A DNA stretch of 12,368 nucleotides, taken from an uncultured delta proteobacterium (lineage in GTDB: Bacteria; Myxococcota_A; Polyangia; Polyangiales; Ga0077539). The stretch lies in NCBI GenBank assembly GCA_903860995.1, contig CAIOSS010000906.1, positions 1-12,368 on the forward strand, read 5' to 3'. The notes below the pieces were generated by a model. The model did not search any database. It was not told the origin of the DNA and saw only the letters and a list, made by a program, of their open reading frames with translations. Shown here piece after piece: positions 5,861 to 12,368 of this stretch (position 1 is its first letter; each line of letters opens with the position of its first letter). The position numbers and the translations under genes were made by a program.

Positions 5861-7387
5861 CTACCAAACGACGCCCGAGAGCGCGTCGTCGATGAGCTCG
5901 TCGGCGGGCCAGCCGTAGCGCCGCGCGCGGGCCGCGGGGTCGGCGCCCGCGAGGAGGGCGCGCAGGGCGGCGTGGTGGTCGGCGACGCGGCCGCGGGCGT
6001 AGTCGGCGGCGGAGCCCTCGCGGACGAGGAAGGGCCAGTCCGAGGCGGCCATGAGGCAGAGCTCGCGCAGGCCCTGGCGGCGCGCGGCGGGGCCGAGCGC
6101 CGAGGCGTGGAGCATCGCGGCGGACCCGTCGGCGGCGTGGAGCATCGCGGTGGTGCTCGGGTGCACCCAGCGCGCGAGGTGCCCGCCTTCGCCCCAGGTG
6201 CTCGCGTTGGGGGTGACGCGCGGGTGCGATCCATACCGGGAGAGGTAATCCGTGGGGGTGATGGCGCGCGGTCCGAGGGCGGCGAGGAGGGCGGCGAGGA
6301 AGGAGGTCCCCTCGGCCCACCAGTGGCCGAAGAGCTCGGCGTCGTAGGGGGCGAGCACGACCGGGGCGTGGACGCCGCGGAGGGCGAGCGCGTCGAGGCG
6401 GCGGGCGCAGCGGTCGGCGAAGTCGCGGGCGTGGGCGACGGCGAGGGAGCGGGCGAGGGTGGGGTTCCAGGGTTGTTTGGGCGAGCCGGCGTGGTCGGTG
6501 ACGCGCCAGAGCTTGAGCCCGGTGGGGGTGCGCGAGCCGTCGGCGGCGAGGAAGTCCACGAGGAGGGAGCGCGGCGCGCGGAGCCCGACGTCCTCGTGGA
6601 AGTCACGGTAGAGCGGGTGCGAGGGGTATCCCGTGGTGCGGCTCCACACCGAGGCGGCGGCGTCGACGTCGCGGCCGAAGCAGGCGACGCCCGCGGGGGT
6701 GACCACCGGGCGCGCGGTGGCGTCGGGTGGCCGGGGGTGCCCATAGAGCAGCGCGTGGGACTCCAGCGCGGTGACGTAGAGCCCGCGGCTGGCGAGGGCG
6801 ACGTCGACCCCGGGCGCGACGCCGCACTCGGGGAGCCAGAATCCGTCGGGCGGCGACCCGAAGCGGCGGGTGTGGGTAGCCACCGCGAGGGCGACCTGGG
6901 CGTCGACGAACCACGGGTGCTGGGACCAGAGCGGGAGCAGGGCGTGGGTGAGGGCGGTGGTCCAGAGGGAGAGGCGCCCGGCGCGGGCGAGGCGGGCGAA
7001 GGCGCCGGGGAGGTCCGCCCCGATACGCGACCAGGTAAGCCGGGCGTGGCGGAGGGCGGCGGCGTGGGCGTCGAGGGCCGGGCGCGGGAGCTCGGGGCGC
7101 TCGAGGAGCGCGCGGCCGAGGGCGTCGAGTCGGTCGAGGTGGCGCTCGAAGCGGGCGCGCAGGAGGGCGTCGTCGAGCATGGCGACGAGGGTGGGCGAGA
7201 GCGAGAGGGTGATGCGCGCGGGGTTGTGGGCGTCGAGGCCGTCGAGCACGGCGACGAGGGGGAGGTAGCACTCCAGCATGGCCTCGAAGAGCCAGCGCTC
7301 CTCGAGGTGGTCGGCGTGCTCGGGGTGGCGCACATAGGGGAGGTGCGCGTGCAGGACGAGGAGGACGCCGCCGAGGGATGGGCTCAC
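5861..7387 (-). CDS. GH57 1,4-alpha-glucan branching enzyme
   Basis: 508 residues from a GTG start, close to the 520-530 usual for GH57 branching enzymes. It transfers alpha-1,4-glucan segments to alpha-1,6 positions in glycogen-like polymers in the cytoplasm. GH57 blocks appear in order: HAHLPYVRHPEH (13-24), FLEERWLFEA-like HLEERWLFEA (27-36), WLPECG (184-189) with nucleophile Glu187, GYPSHPLYRDFHED (253-266) in the region typical of the branching subgroup, APYDAELFGHWW (346-357) with acid/base Asp349, and TWGEGG (397-402). The C-terminal helical part ends with ASDWPFLVREGSAADYA and a variable tail, also typical. Start choice: no upstream ATG gives a family-like N-terminus, and the GTG at 7385-7387 begins eleven residues before the first conserved block; its Shine-Dalgarno is poor, so the start is less sure than the gene. 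It ends 76 bp before dapA on the same strand. No other glycogen gene is in view. Confidence 0.93.
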   Translation of the reverse strand: MSPSLGGVLLVLHAHLPYVRHPEHADHLEERWLFEAMLECYLPLVAVLDGLDAHNPARITLSLSPTLVAMLDDALLRARFERHLDRLDALGRALLERPELPRPALDAHAAALRHARLTWSRIGADLPGAFARLARAGRLSLWTTALTHALLPLWSQHPWFVDAQVALAVATHTRRFGSPPDGFWLPECGVAPGVDVALASRGLYVTALESHALLYGHPRPPDATARPVVTPAGVACFGRDVDAAASVWSRTTGYPSHPLYRDFHEDVGLRAPRSLLVDFLAADGSRTPTGLKLWRVTDHAGSPKQPWNPTLARSLAVAHARDFADRCARRLDALALRGVHAPVVLAPYDAELFGHWWAEGTSFLAALLAALGPRAITPTDYLSRYGSHPRVTPNASTWGEGGHLARWVHPSTTAMLHAADGSAAMLHASALGPAARRQGLRELCLMAASDWPFLVREGSAADYARGRVADHHAALRALLAGADPAARARRYGWPADELIDDALSGVVW

Positions 7388-7516
7388 GGAGGATGTCGGT
7401 TGTATCAGAGACTGCAGGCACGCGCGGGGGCTCCCCGTCGCCCCCCGTGCTGTGGGCCGCGAAGCGACGATCCGCCGCGCCCGACGGGTGATCGCCGGTG
7501 ATATGACACCCGCGCG
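7388..7516. promoter_or_regulatory. Divergent intergenic region
   Basis: This 129-bp gap separates the divergently read branching enzyme (-) and hydratase/reductase fusion (+), so it should hold promoters for both. I cannot assign convincing -35/-10 boxes. A short ATG reading frame of five codons (7503-7520) ends in a TGA that overlaps the start codon of the fusion gene as ATGA. Confidence 0.4.
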
Positions 7517-9043
7517 ATGACCCACGAAGCCCCCGCGCCCGTCCGCTTCGAGCCCGCCGACCTGGGCCTCTTCGCCGCCGCCAGCCACGACGTCAACCCG
7601 CTGCACCTCTCGGCCGCGTACGCTCGCCGCACGGCCTTCGGCGAGCGCGTGGTCTTCGGCGTGCTCGGCGCGCTGGCGGCCCTCGGGCGCCTCTCACCGC
7701 AGCCCGGGCGCTCGCTCGCGAAGCTCTCGGTGGAGTTCGCCGGGCCGATGTTCGAGGGCGTCGGCTACGCCGTCGAGGTGGACGAGTCGTCGCCCCTCCG
7801 CGCGAAGGTGAAGCTCCGCGATGGCCGCCGCGTGGTGCTCCGATTGACCGCCCGCTTCCGCGACGCCGTCGCCGTCGCCGCGACGCCCGCCGGGGACGCC
7901 CTTCCCCCGCCGCGCGCCGAGGCCGCCGACCACCCCGACGCCGCCCTCGTCGCGGGCCTCGCGCTCACAGGCCGCTACGCCGCCGCGCCCTCCGCCCTCG
8001 CCGCGCTGCTCGCCCGCTTCGAGCTCAGCCCCCGCGGGGTGGGCTCCCGCCACGCCGAGGCCCTGCTCCTCGCCAGCTACCTCGTGGGCATGGAACTCCC
8101 CGGCCGCCGCGCCCTCTTCTCCGACCTCGCGCTCGACTTCGACGCCGCCTCCGAGCTCCCGCCCGACCCCACGGCGCCGCTCGACTGGACCCTGCGCCTC
8201 GACGCCATGCACCCCGACTTCGGGATGCTGTCGATGTCCGTCGCCACCTCCATCGCAGGCGCCCCCGCCGCGCGCGGCAAGCTCACCGCCTTCGCGCGCC
8301 ACGAGCTCCCGCCCGCCTCCGACGACGCGCTCGAAGCAGCCGTCGGTCGCTCCGAGGCGCTGCTGGGTCGCGTGGCGCTGGTGACCGGCGCCAGCCGCGG
8401 CCTCGGCGCGTCCATCGCGCACGCCCTCGCGCTCCACGGGTGCACGGTGATCGGCACCTACCTCAGCTCGGCCGCCGAGGCCGAGGCCCTCGCGGCGAGG
8501 CTCACCTCCACCCCCGGTCGCTTCATCCCGCTGCAGGGCGACGCGGGCGACCCGGCGTGGGCGGCGGCGACGCGCGCGACCCTCCTCGCCGAGCACGGGC
8601 GCCTCGACCTCCTCATCTGCAACGCGTGCCCCGCGCTGCGGCCGCTGTGGCTCGAGCCCGCGTCGGCGCAGCGCATCACCGAGCACGTCGCGCGCAGCGT
8701 GGCGATGGTCGCAGTGCCGCTCTCGCACCTGCTCGACCTCGTGGCGGCGCAGCGCGGCAGCGCGGTGGTGGTGTCGTCGTCGGCGGTCGTCGACCCGCCC
8801 GCGGAGTGGCCCCACTACGTCGCCGCGAAGTGCGCGGTGGAGGCCCTGGCCCGCGTCGCCGCAGTGGAGCAGCCCGAGGCGCGGCTGCTGGTGGTGCGCC
8901 CGCCGAAGCTGCTCACCGAGCTGGTGAACACCCCGATGGGCCGGCACGACGCGCTCGCGCCGGAGCACTTCGCCGCGCGCCTGGTGCGCCGGCTGATGGA
9001 CCCGGGCGAGCCCTCGCGGGACGTGGTGCTCGAGCTCGGGTGA
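7517..9043 (+). CDS. Hot-dog (MaoC-like) hydratase fused to SDR reductase
   Basis: 508 residues. Residues 1 to about 115 are a MaoC/R-hydratase-like hot-dog domain: FAAASHDVNPLHLS gives the Asp25...Asn27-Pro28...His30 pattern with the Asp/His spacing of R-specific enoyl hydratases. The following HGM-type motif is altered to VVFGVLG. Residues about 140-262 look like a second, degenerate hot-dog half (YLVGMELPGRRALFSDLALDF). Residues about 285-508 are a short-chain dehydrogenase: TGASRGLG (290-297), CNA (368-370, usually NNAG), SSSAV with a catalytic Ser, and Tyr434-x-x-x-Lys438. It could therefore reduce a 3-ketoacyl and dehydrate or hydrate a 3-hydroxyacyl thioester, as peroxisomal MFE-2 does for CoA esters, but here the hydratase part comes first. 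The thioester carrier (CoA or ACP) and pathway are unknown. No thioesterase, ACP or synthase lies next to it. The start is supported by MaoC homology beginning soon after the ATG. Confidence 0.82.
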   Translation: MTHEAPAPVRFEPADLGLFAAASHDVNPLHLSAAYARRTAFGERVVFGVLGALAALGRLSPQPGRSLAKLSVEFAGPMFEGVGYAVEVDESSPLRAKVKLRDGRRVVLRLTARFRDAVAVAATPAGDALPPPRAEAADHPDAALVAGLALTGRYAAAPSALAALLARFELSPRGVGSRHAEALLLASYLVGMELPGRRALFSDLALDFDAASELPPDPTAPLDWTLRLDAMHPDFGMLSMSVATSIAGAPAARGKLTAFARHELPPASDDALEAAVGRSEALLGRVALVTGASRGLGASIAHALALHGCTVIGTYLSSAAEAEALAARLTSTPGRFIPLQGDAGDPAWAAATRATLLAEHGRLDLLICNACPALRPLWLEPASAQRITEHVARSVAMVAVPLSHLLDLVAAQRGSAVVVSSSAVVDPPAEWPHYVAAKCAVEALARVAAVEQPEARLLVVRPPKLLTELVNTPMGRHDALAPEHFAARLVRRLMDPGEPSRDVVLELG

Positions 9044-9081
9044 TCGGCGCACGCGCGGGCGTCGGTGAGGCTGACGCAGTC

Positions 9082-9094
9082 CCACGTACCGTGG
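9082..9094. promoter_or_regulatory. Palindrome CCACG-TAC-CGTGG
   Basis: A perfect 5-bp inverted repeat with a 3-bp centre lies 14 bp before the ATG of the Uma2 gene. It could be a small operator. Chance palindromes of this length are not rare in such GC-rich DNA. Confidence 0.25.
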
Positions 9095-9108
9095 CAGTGT
9101 GCGGGGCC

Positions 9109-9786
9109 ATGACGTCGAGCGCGCGACGGGTTCACACGGTGCACTACCCGGAGACTGATCACATGGGGGAGGACTTCCTGCAGCGCGCCATCGCGGAGGC
9201 GCTGCGGCCGCTCATCGCGCGGTGGTTCAAGTCGCGGCGGGTGAAGGCCTTCACGGGGGCGGATCAGTTTCTCTACTGGGTCGAGGGTGACCCTACGCGG
9301 CGCGTGGCGCCGGACGTGTACGTGCTGCCGAAGGTGGACCCGGAGTCGGTGCCATCGTCGTGGCAGCTGTGGGAGGTGGGTCCGCCGTCCTTCGCGCTGG
9401 AGGTCGTCTCGCGCGACGTGGGCAAGGACTACGAAGACGCGCCCGCGGAGTACGCCGCCATGGGCGCCAGGGAGCTGGTGATCTTCGACCCGGGCGCGAC
9501 GGCGCGCAGCCGCACGCGGGTGCGCTGGCAGGTGTACCGGCGGCTGGCGCGGCGAGGCTTCGTGCGCGTGGCGCAGACCATGAGCGACCGCGTGGAGGTG
9601 GCCTCGCTGGGATGCTGGCTGCGCGCCATGGGCGAGGGCCGCGACGCGCGCCTGCGGCTGGGCACCGGCGTCGATGGGGAGACGCTGTTCTTGACCGAGG
9701 CCGAGGCGGCGCACGCGCGGGCCGAGAGCGCCGAGGCGGAGGTCGCTCGCCTGCGAGCGCTGCTGGCGGTTCAGAACGCGAAGTAG
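9109..9786 (+). CDS. Uma2 family (DUF820) nuclease-fold protein
   Basis: 225 residues. The core (about 12-170) matches the Uma2/DUF820 family, which has a PD-(D/E)XK restriction-endonuclease-like fold: VAPDVYVLP with Asp69, FALEVVSRD with Glu98, then EYAAMGARELVIFDP. In most members a Lys lies four residues before the conserved Tyr of this last block; here that position (111) is Ala, and the nearest Lys is Lys106, so the active site is either shifted or altered. The C-terminus (about 196-220) is an Ala/Glu heptad-like run ending EVARLRALLA, probably a short coiled coil. Families like this are often present in many copies in Chloroflexota, Cyanobacteria and Myxococcota; their role is not established. 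The ATG at 9109 is the first good start; a palindrome precedes it. The last codons overlap the end of an opposite-strand microprotein gene by 16 bp. Confidence 0.82.
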   Translation: MTSSARRVHTVHYPETDHMGEDFLQRAIAEALRPLIARWFKSRRVKAFTGADQFLYWVEGDPTRRVAPDVYVLPKVDPESVPSSWQLWEVGPPSFALEVVSRDVGKDYEDAPAEYAAMGARELVIFDPGATARSRTRVRWQVYRRLARRGFVRVAQTMSDRVEVASLGCWLRAMGEGRDARLRLGTGVDGETLFLTEAEAAHARAESAEAEVARLRALLAVQNAK

Positions 9787-9890
9787 ATGAACTTCAGCCC
9801 CGGCCCCTGGAGGAAGATCGCCACCGCCACCAGGAAGAGCCCGATGCCCACGGACCGCCCCACGTCGCCTGCGAGCTCACGGTACTTCAT
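9771..9890 (-). CDS. DltX-like acyl-shuttle membrane microprotein
   Basis: 39 residues: a short charged N-terminus (MKYRELAGDVGR), one transmembrane helix (about 14-28, VGIGLFLVAVAIFL), and the C-terminal end LKFIYFAF. The positive N-terminus predicts N-in/C-out topology, so the tail would face the periplasm. In Dlt systems the microprotein DltX ends in an F-x-Y-x-x-F hexapeptide whose Tyr receives the acyl group from the MBOAT and hands it to the SGNH transferase. F34-I-Y36-F-A-F39 has that pattern exactly at the C-terminus. The gene starts 11 nt after the MBOAT stop; a GAGGGG ribosome binding site (9898-9903) overlapping that stop, 7 nt from the ATG, supports translation. The MBOAT itself has no such tail. 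The role is inferred from motif, topology and neighbours. Its last 16 bp overlap the Uma2 gene on the other strand. Confidence 0.75.
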   Translation of the reverse strand: MKYRELAGDVGRSVGIGLFLVAVAIFLQGPGLKFIYFAF

Positions 9891-9897
9891 TGGACAA

Positions 9898-9903
9898 CCC
9901 CTC
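9898..9903 (-). promoter_or_regulatory. Ribosome binding site GAGGGG of the microprotein
   Basis: GAGGGG, read on the - strand, overlaps the last two bases of the MBOAT stop codon and lies 7 nt before the ATG at 9890. It is the main evidence, besides the protein motif, that the 39-codon gene is translated and coupled to the MBOAT. Confidence 0.6.
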
Positions 9904-11110
9904 AGACCCCCGTCACCGCGCGCAGCCACTGTAGCCCCATGGCCGCCGTGGGCACCGCGAAGAGCAGGTGGCTCAATACCGAGTTGAGCACCACGAAGCC
10001 CCAGCCCGCGACCGACCACGCCCGCGACTTCGCCAGCCGCTTGCCCCACGGTTTACGCCCGAAGAGCTGGCGATAGACCATGTAGCCCGCCAGCAGCGCG
10101 CCGTGCCACACGCCGAAGATCAGGTAGCGCAGCTCCAGGCCGTGCCACAGCCCGAGGATCACCATGCTGCTGAAGGCCGCCAGCGGGGCGCCGTAGGTCC
10201 ACCCCCGCCAACGGATGGCCAAGGGGTTGAACACGTAGTCCCGCACCCATGCCGACAGGCTGATGTGCCAGCGCTGCCAATAGTCACTGATGTTGTCCGC
10301 CAGGTACGGTCGATGGAAGTTCTCCGGGACCTTCACCCCGAAGAGCCGGCTGATCCCGATGACGATGTCGCTGTATCCCGATAGATCGAAGAACAGGTAG
10401 ACCCAGTAGAGCGCCGCGCCCAGCACCAGCGGCGCCCGCGCCCCCGCGGCGATGAGCCCGGGGTTCAGGTTGAAGAGCGCGAAGGCCCCGAGGGGGTTGG
10501 CCACCAGGGCCTTCTTGGCGACGCCCCACAGGATGCGTCGTACCGCCCACGCCACGTCGTCCGGGGCGATGCGCCCGGGGGCGTTGATGTCCCGGGTGAA
10601 GTCCTCGTAGCGCCGCATCGGGCCGATGACCCGCGTCGGGAAGAAGAGGTTGAACACCACGTGGCTCCACCACGAGCCGGGCTCCTCGGTGCGCCCAAGG
10701 TAGAGGTCGGCGAGGTGCGCGATGCCCTCGAACATCATGAAGCTCAGGCCCAGCGGCGCGAGCAGGGGGTTGGGCATCCACCAGCGCAGCCCTACGGCCG
10801 CGGTCGGGTCGTAGCCCGACCAGAGCGCGAGGTAGCGGAAGAGCACGAAGTACCCGAAGAAGGAGGCCACGCCGAGCGCGCACACCACCCCCCGCTTCTC
10901 CTCCGGGCGCGACATCATCCAGCGGCCGAAGAGGTACGTCGTCGTGGCCATCGCCACCGCGACCACCGCGTGCCACCACACGCCGAAGGTGAACCACAGC
11001 ACCGTGGCCCCGACGAGCGCGACCTGGCGCAGCCGCGGCGACGGCAGCGCGTAGTAGAGCGCCACGCTCGCCGCCGAGAAGACCAGGAAGGTCCAGCTCA
11101 GGAGGTTCAT
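9902..11110 (-). CDS. MBOAT O-acyltransferase (DltB/AlgI-like)
   Basis: 402 residues, mostly hydrophobic with about ten membrane helices. The MBOAT signature is complete: LFFDLSGYSDIVIGISRLFG, NFHRPYLADNISDYWQRWHISLSAW with His282, RDYVFNPL, and the second conserved His323 in LGLWHG. These correspond to the two histidines of DltB/AlgI. Such proteins take an acyl group from a cytoplasmic thioester and pass it through the membrane for O-acylation of envelope polymers (D-alanine on teichoic acid, acetyl on alginate). The acyl group here is unknown; no dltA, dltC or acyltransferase partner is in the window. The ATG overlaps the stop of the SGNH-like gene as ATGA (11107-11110), and the microprotein follows 11 nt downstream, so all three are one transcription unit. 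The C-terminus (LRAVTGV) lacks an F-x-Y-x-x-F tail, consistent with the microprotein supplying it. Confidence 0.93.
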   Translation of the reverse strand: MNLLSWTFLVFSAASVALYYALPSPRLRQVALVGATVLWFTFGVWWHAVVAVAMATTTYLFGRWMMSRPEEKRGVVCALGVASFFGYFVLFRYLALWSGYDPTAAVGLRWWMPNPLLAPLGLSFMMFEGIAHLADLYLGRTEEPGSWWSHVVFNLFFPTRVIGPMRRYEDFTRDINAPGRIAPDDVAWAVRRILWGVAKKALVANPLGAFALFNLNPGLIAAGARAPLVLGAALYWVYLFFDLSGYSDIVIGISRLFGVKVPENFHRPYLADNISDYWQRWHISLSAWVRDYVFNPLAIRWRGWTYGAPLAAFSSMVILGLWHGLELRYLIFGVWHGALLAGYMVYRQLFGRKPWGKRLAKSRAWSVAGWGFVVLNSVLSHLLFAVPTAAMGLQWLRAVTGV

Positions 11111-12165
11111 GGTCGGGCGCCCAGAGGGGGGAGCCGGGTGGAGAGGAAGGCCGCGAGGTGACGCCCCATCACGTGGGCGCCGAGCGGCGTGAGGTGCGCC
11201 CGGTCGAGGTACCCGTCGTCGGGCAGCTCGGGGGCGTCGAGCACCTCCATCCCGTCGGCGCGCATCCGGGCGAGCAGGGTCTCGCGGAAGGCCCGCAGCC
11301 GGGCGATGTCCTCCTCGGACATGAAATGAAACTCCCGCTGGAAGGGCAGGTTGAGCGGGGCCTCGTAGAAGACCAGCGGCACCCCCGCGACGCGCGCGAG
11401 GCGGGCGAGCAGCACGAGCGGGCGGTAGGCCACCTCGTCGACGCGGGTGCCGGTGACCGTGAGCCGCTGGATGGCGCTCGGGACCTGCCCGTCGCGGTAG
11501 GCCCGGCGCCACGGCAGCTTGCCCACGTTGGTGCTCTGCCCCTGGAAGCGCCGCGGGAGCACCCCCGCCGCCGCCGCCCCGCGCCGCAGCGTCCACGCGA
11601 TGTTCATGGGCGGAAACTGCTCGTCGATCCAGAGGTGCGCGCGGATGCGGTAGGCCCGCCACGCGCGGTGGGCCAGCGCGCTGAGCGAGTCCTCCACCCG
11701 GCGCTGGAAGCTCGGGCGCATCCCCGCGGCGTCGAGGAGCCGCCGCTGCTCGGCGTTGGCCGCGAGGAGCATCGGGAGCTCGTCGTCGCCGATCTCGTCG
11801 GGCGGGTGCCCGACGCCCTCCACGAAGTTGTGCGGCTGCAGCTCGACCAGCAGCATCCGCAGCGGGCGCGTCCCCATCGCCGCCGCCACGGGGAGCACGT
11901 CGCGCGGCCCGCCGCCCGCCTGCGACAGGTTGAACACCGGCCGCCGGTCGCCCGCGTGCCGCAGCAGCGCGCCCACGTTGGCGGGCACGGTCTCGTCGTC
12001 GGAGACGCCCGCGCCGTAGGTGATGGACGAGCCCGCGAGGCCGACGGCCTCCCGCCGCGCCGCGTCGGGCGCGTGGAGCATCACCCGCCGCGAGCCGTCG
12101 GCGGCGGCGATGCTGGGCCCGTTGCGCAGCGCCCCGTCGAGCAGGCGCGCGTCGAGGCGGCGCTC
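11107..12165 (-). CDS. SGNH/DltD-like envelope acyltransferase or esterase, 5' truncated
   Basis: About 352 codons look coding. A GDS-like block reads VGLAGSSITYGAG, with the likely nucleophile Ser at 12025-12027. Further on come NLSQAGGG and LLVELQPHNF (possible Gly and Asn of the SGNH fold), and near the C-terminus DRAHLTPLG with Asp at 11203-11205 and His at 11194-11196, the D-x-x-H dyad also found in DltD. I infer it takes the acyl group from the shuttle microprotein and places it on an envelope polymer; a simple esterase is the alternative. The 5' end is odd. The frame stays open to an ATG at 12300, but codons beyond 12165 lose the G/C third-position bias and no signal peptide or membrane anchor is seen. 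An internal ATG at 12081 would give 324 residues, also without an anchor. DltD-type proteins normally have an N-terminal anchor, so the real start is probably missing. The stop overlaps the MBOAT start (ATGA). Confidence 0.75.
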   Translation of the reverse strand, partial: ERRLDARLLDGALRNGPSIAAADGSRRVMLHAPDAARREAVGLAGSSITYGAGVSDDETVPANVGALLRHAGDRRPVFNLSQAGGGPRDVLPVAAAMGTRPLRMLLVELQPHNFVEGVGHPPDEIGDDELPMLLAANAEQRRLLDAAGMRPSFQRRVEDSLSALAHRAWRAYRIRAHLWIDEQFPPMNIAWTLRRGAAAAGVLPRRFQGQSTNVGKLPWRRAYRDGQVPSAIQRLTVTGTRVDEVAYRPLVLLARLARVAGVPLVFYEAPLNLPFQREFHFMSEEDIARLRAFRETLLARMRADGMEVLDAPELPDDGYLDRAHLTPLGAHVMGRHLAAFLSTRLPPLGARP

Positions 12166-12291
12166 GGGCCGTCCATCGACGGAGCGGCGCTGGCGGCGAG
12201 CACCTACCTGGACGCCGTCATCAAGTGCGCGGCGCGGCAGCGCTGCTGCGCTTGGGGGGCGGTTGGTCGTGGGGCGAAGGCCAGGGCCTGA
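12166..12291 (+). other. Coding-like fragment on the + strand, unrecognised
   Basis: Over 12166-12240 the + frame has G or C at 24 of 25 third positions (counted by hand), while the opposing - frame has 17 of 25. It reads GPSIDGAALAAS then TYLDAVIKCAARQ, followed by less biased codons to a TGA at 12289-12291. This looks like the last 40 codons of a gene whose front part is absent, meeting the SGNH-like gene head-on near 12165. I do not recognise the protein. The remaining 77 bases of the window hold nothing I can name. Confidence 0.35.
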
Positions 12292-12368
12292 GCCGAGCAC
12301 GGCAGCCGAGGGCTCGCGGCGTGTGGGCCGTCGCCGCGCCGGCCGCGCATCATTTCCCGCTGCGCGCG

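Noticed and set aside
4894..7335. An 813-codon frame suggesting a dapA fusion
   Set aside because: The front 500 codons are an off-frame reading of the GH57 gene, rich in Ser/Pro/Thr/Arg and without motifs; DapA is complete from 5784.
12166..12240. The + strand fragment as the C-terminus of 2-isopropylmalate synthase
   Set aside because: The S-x-D...AS-x-Y-L-x-A pattern is faintly similar, but too short and without the neighbouring signature residues to support a name.
12166..12300. The ATG at 12300 as the true start of the SGNH-like gene
   Set aside because: Codons 1-45 lack the third-position bias of the rest, are rich in Arg/Pro/Ala, and show no signal peptide or anchor; the + strand is the better coding frame there.

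Overview
This is a very GC-rich window whose third codon positions are almost all G or C, which makes real genes easy to separate from shadow frames. An Asp/Gly/Pro-repeat lipoprotein with a Cys-rich tail, a GH57 glucan branching enzyme and a Uma2 protein together suggest a Myxococcota (Polyangia-like) chromosome. That assignment is inference from gene content, not from a marker gene. No rRNA, tRNA, CRISPR array or insertion sequence was seen.

Left part (1-3130, + strand): a repeat-bearing leader, a YfcF-type glutathione S-transferase, a lipoprotein of the pectinacetylesterase/Notum family 4 nt behind it, a repeat-rich lipoprotein with its own strong ribosome binding site, and a two-frame coding remnant that resembles the end of a di-haem cytochrome c peroxidase.

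Middle part (3121-7387, - strand): in transcription order a GH57 1,4-alpha-glucan branching enzyme, then dapA, dapB and an unrecognised multi-pass membrane protein packed as one operon (lysine/meso-diaminopimelate synthesis), then a separate SemiSWEET sugar transporter. A perfect 10-bp inverted repeat lies just upstream of dapA. From 7517 (+ strand, divergent from the branching enzyme) there is a fused hot-dog hydratase/short-chain dehydrogenase and a Uma2-family protein.

Right part (9771-12165, - strand): the most interesting segment. An SGNH/DltD-like hydrolase or transferase (5' end lost), an MBOAT O-acyltransferase joined to it by an ATGA overlap, and a 39-residue single-pass membrane microprotein ending in FIYFAF. 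The three parts match the logic of the Gram-positive Dlt machine: MBOAT, a DltX-like acyl-shuttle tail, and an SGNH transferase. The set therefore looks like a compact cell-envelope acylation system in a probable Gram-negative, with the shuttle tyrosine on a separate microprotein too small for many gene callers. The last 200 bases look rearranged: coding character switches strand near 12165.
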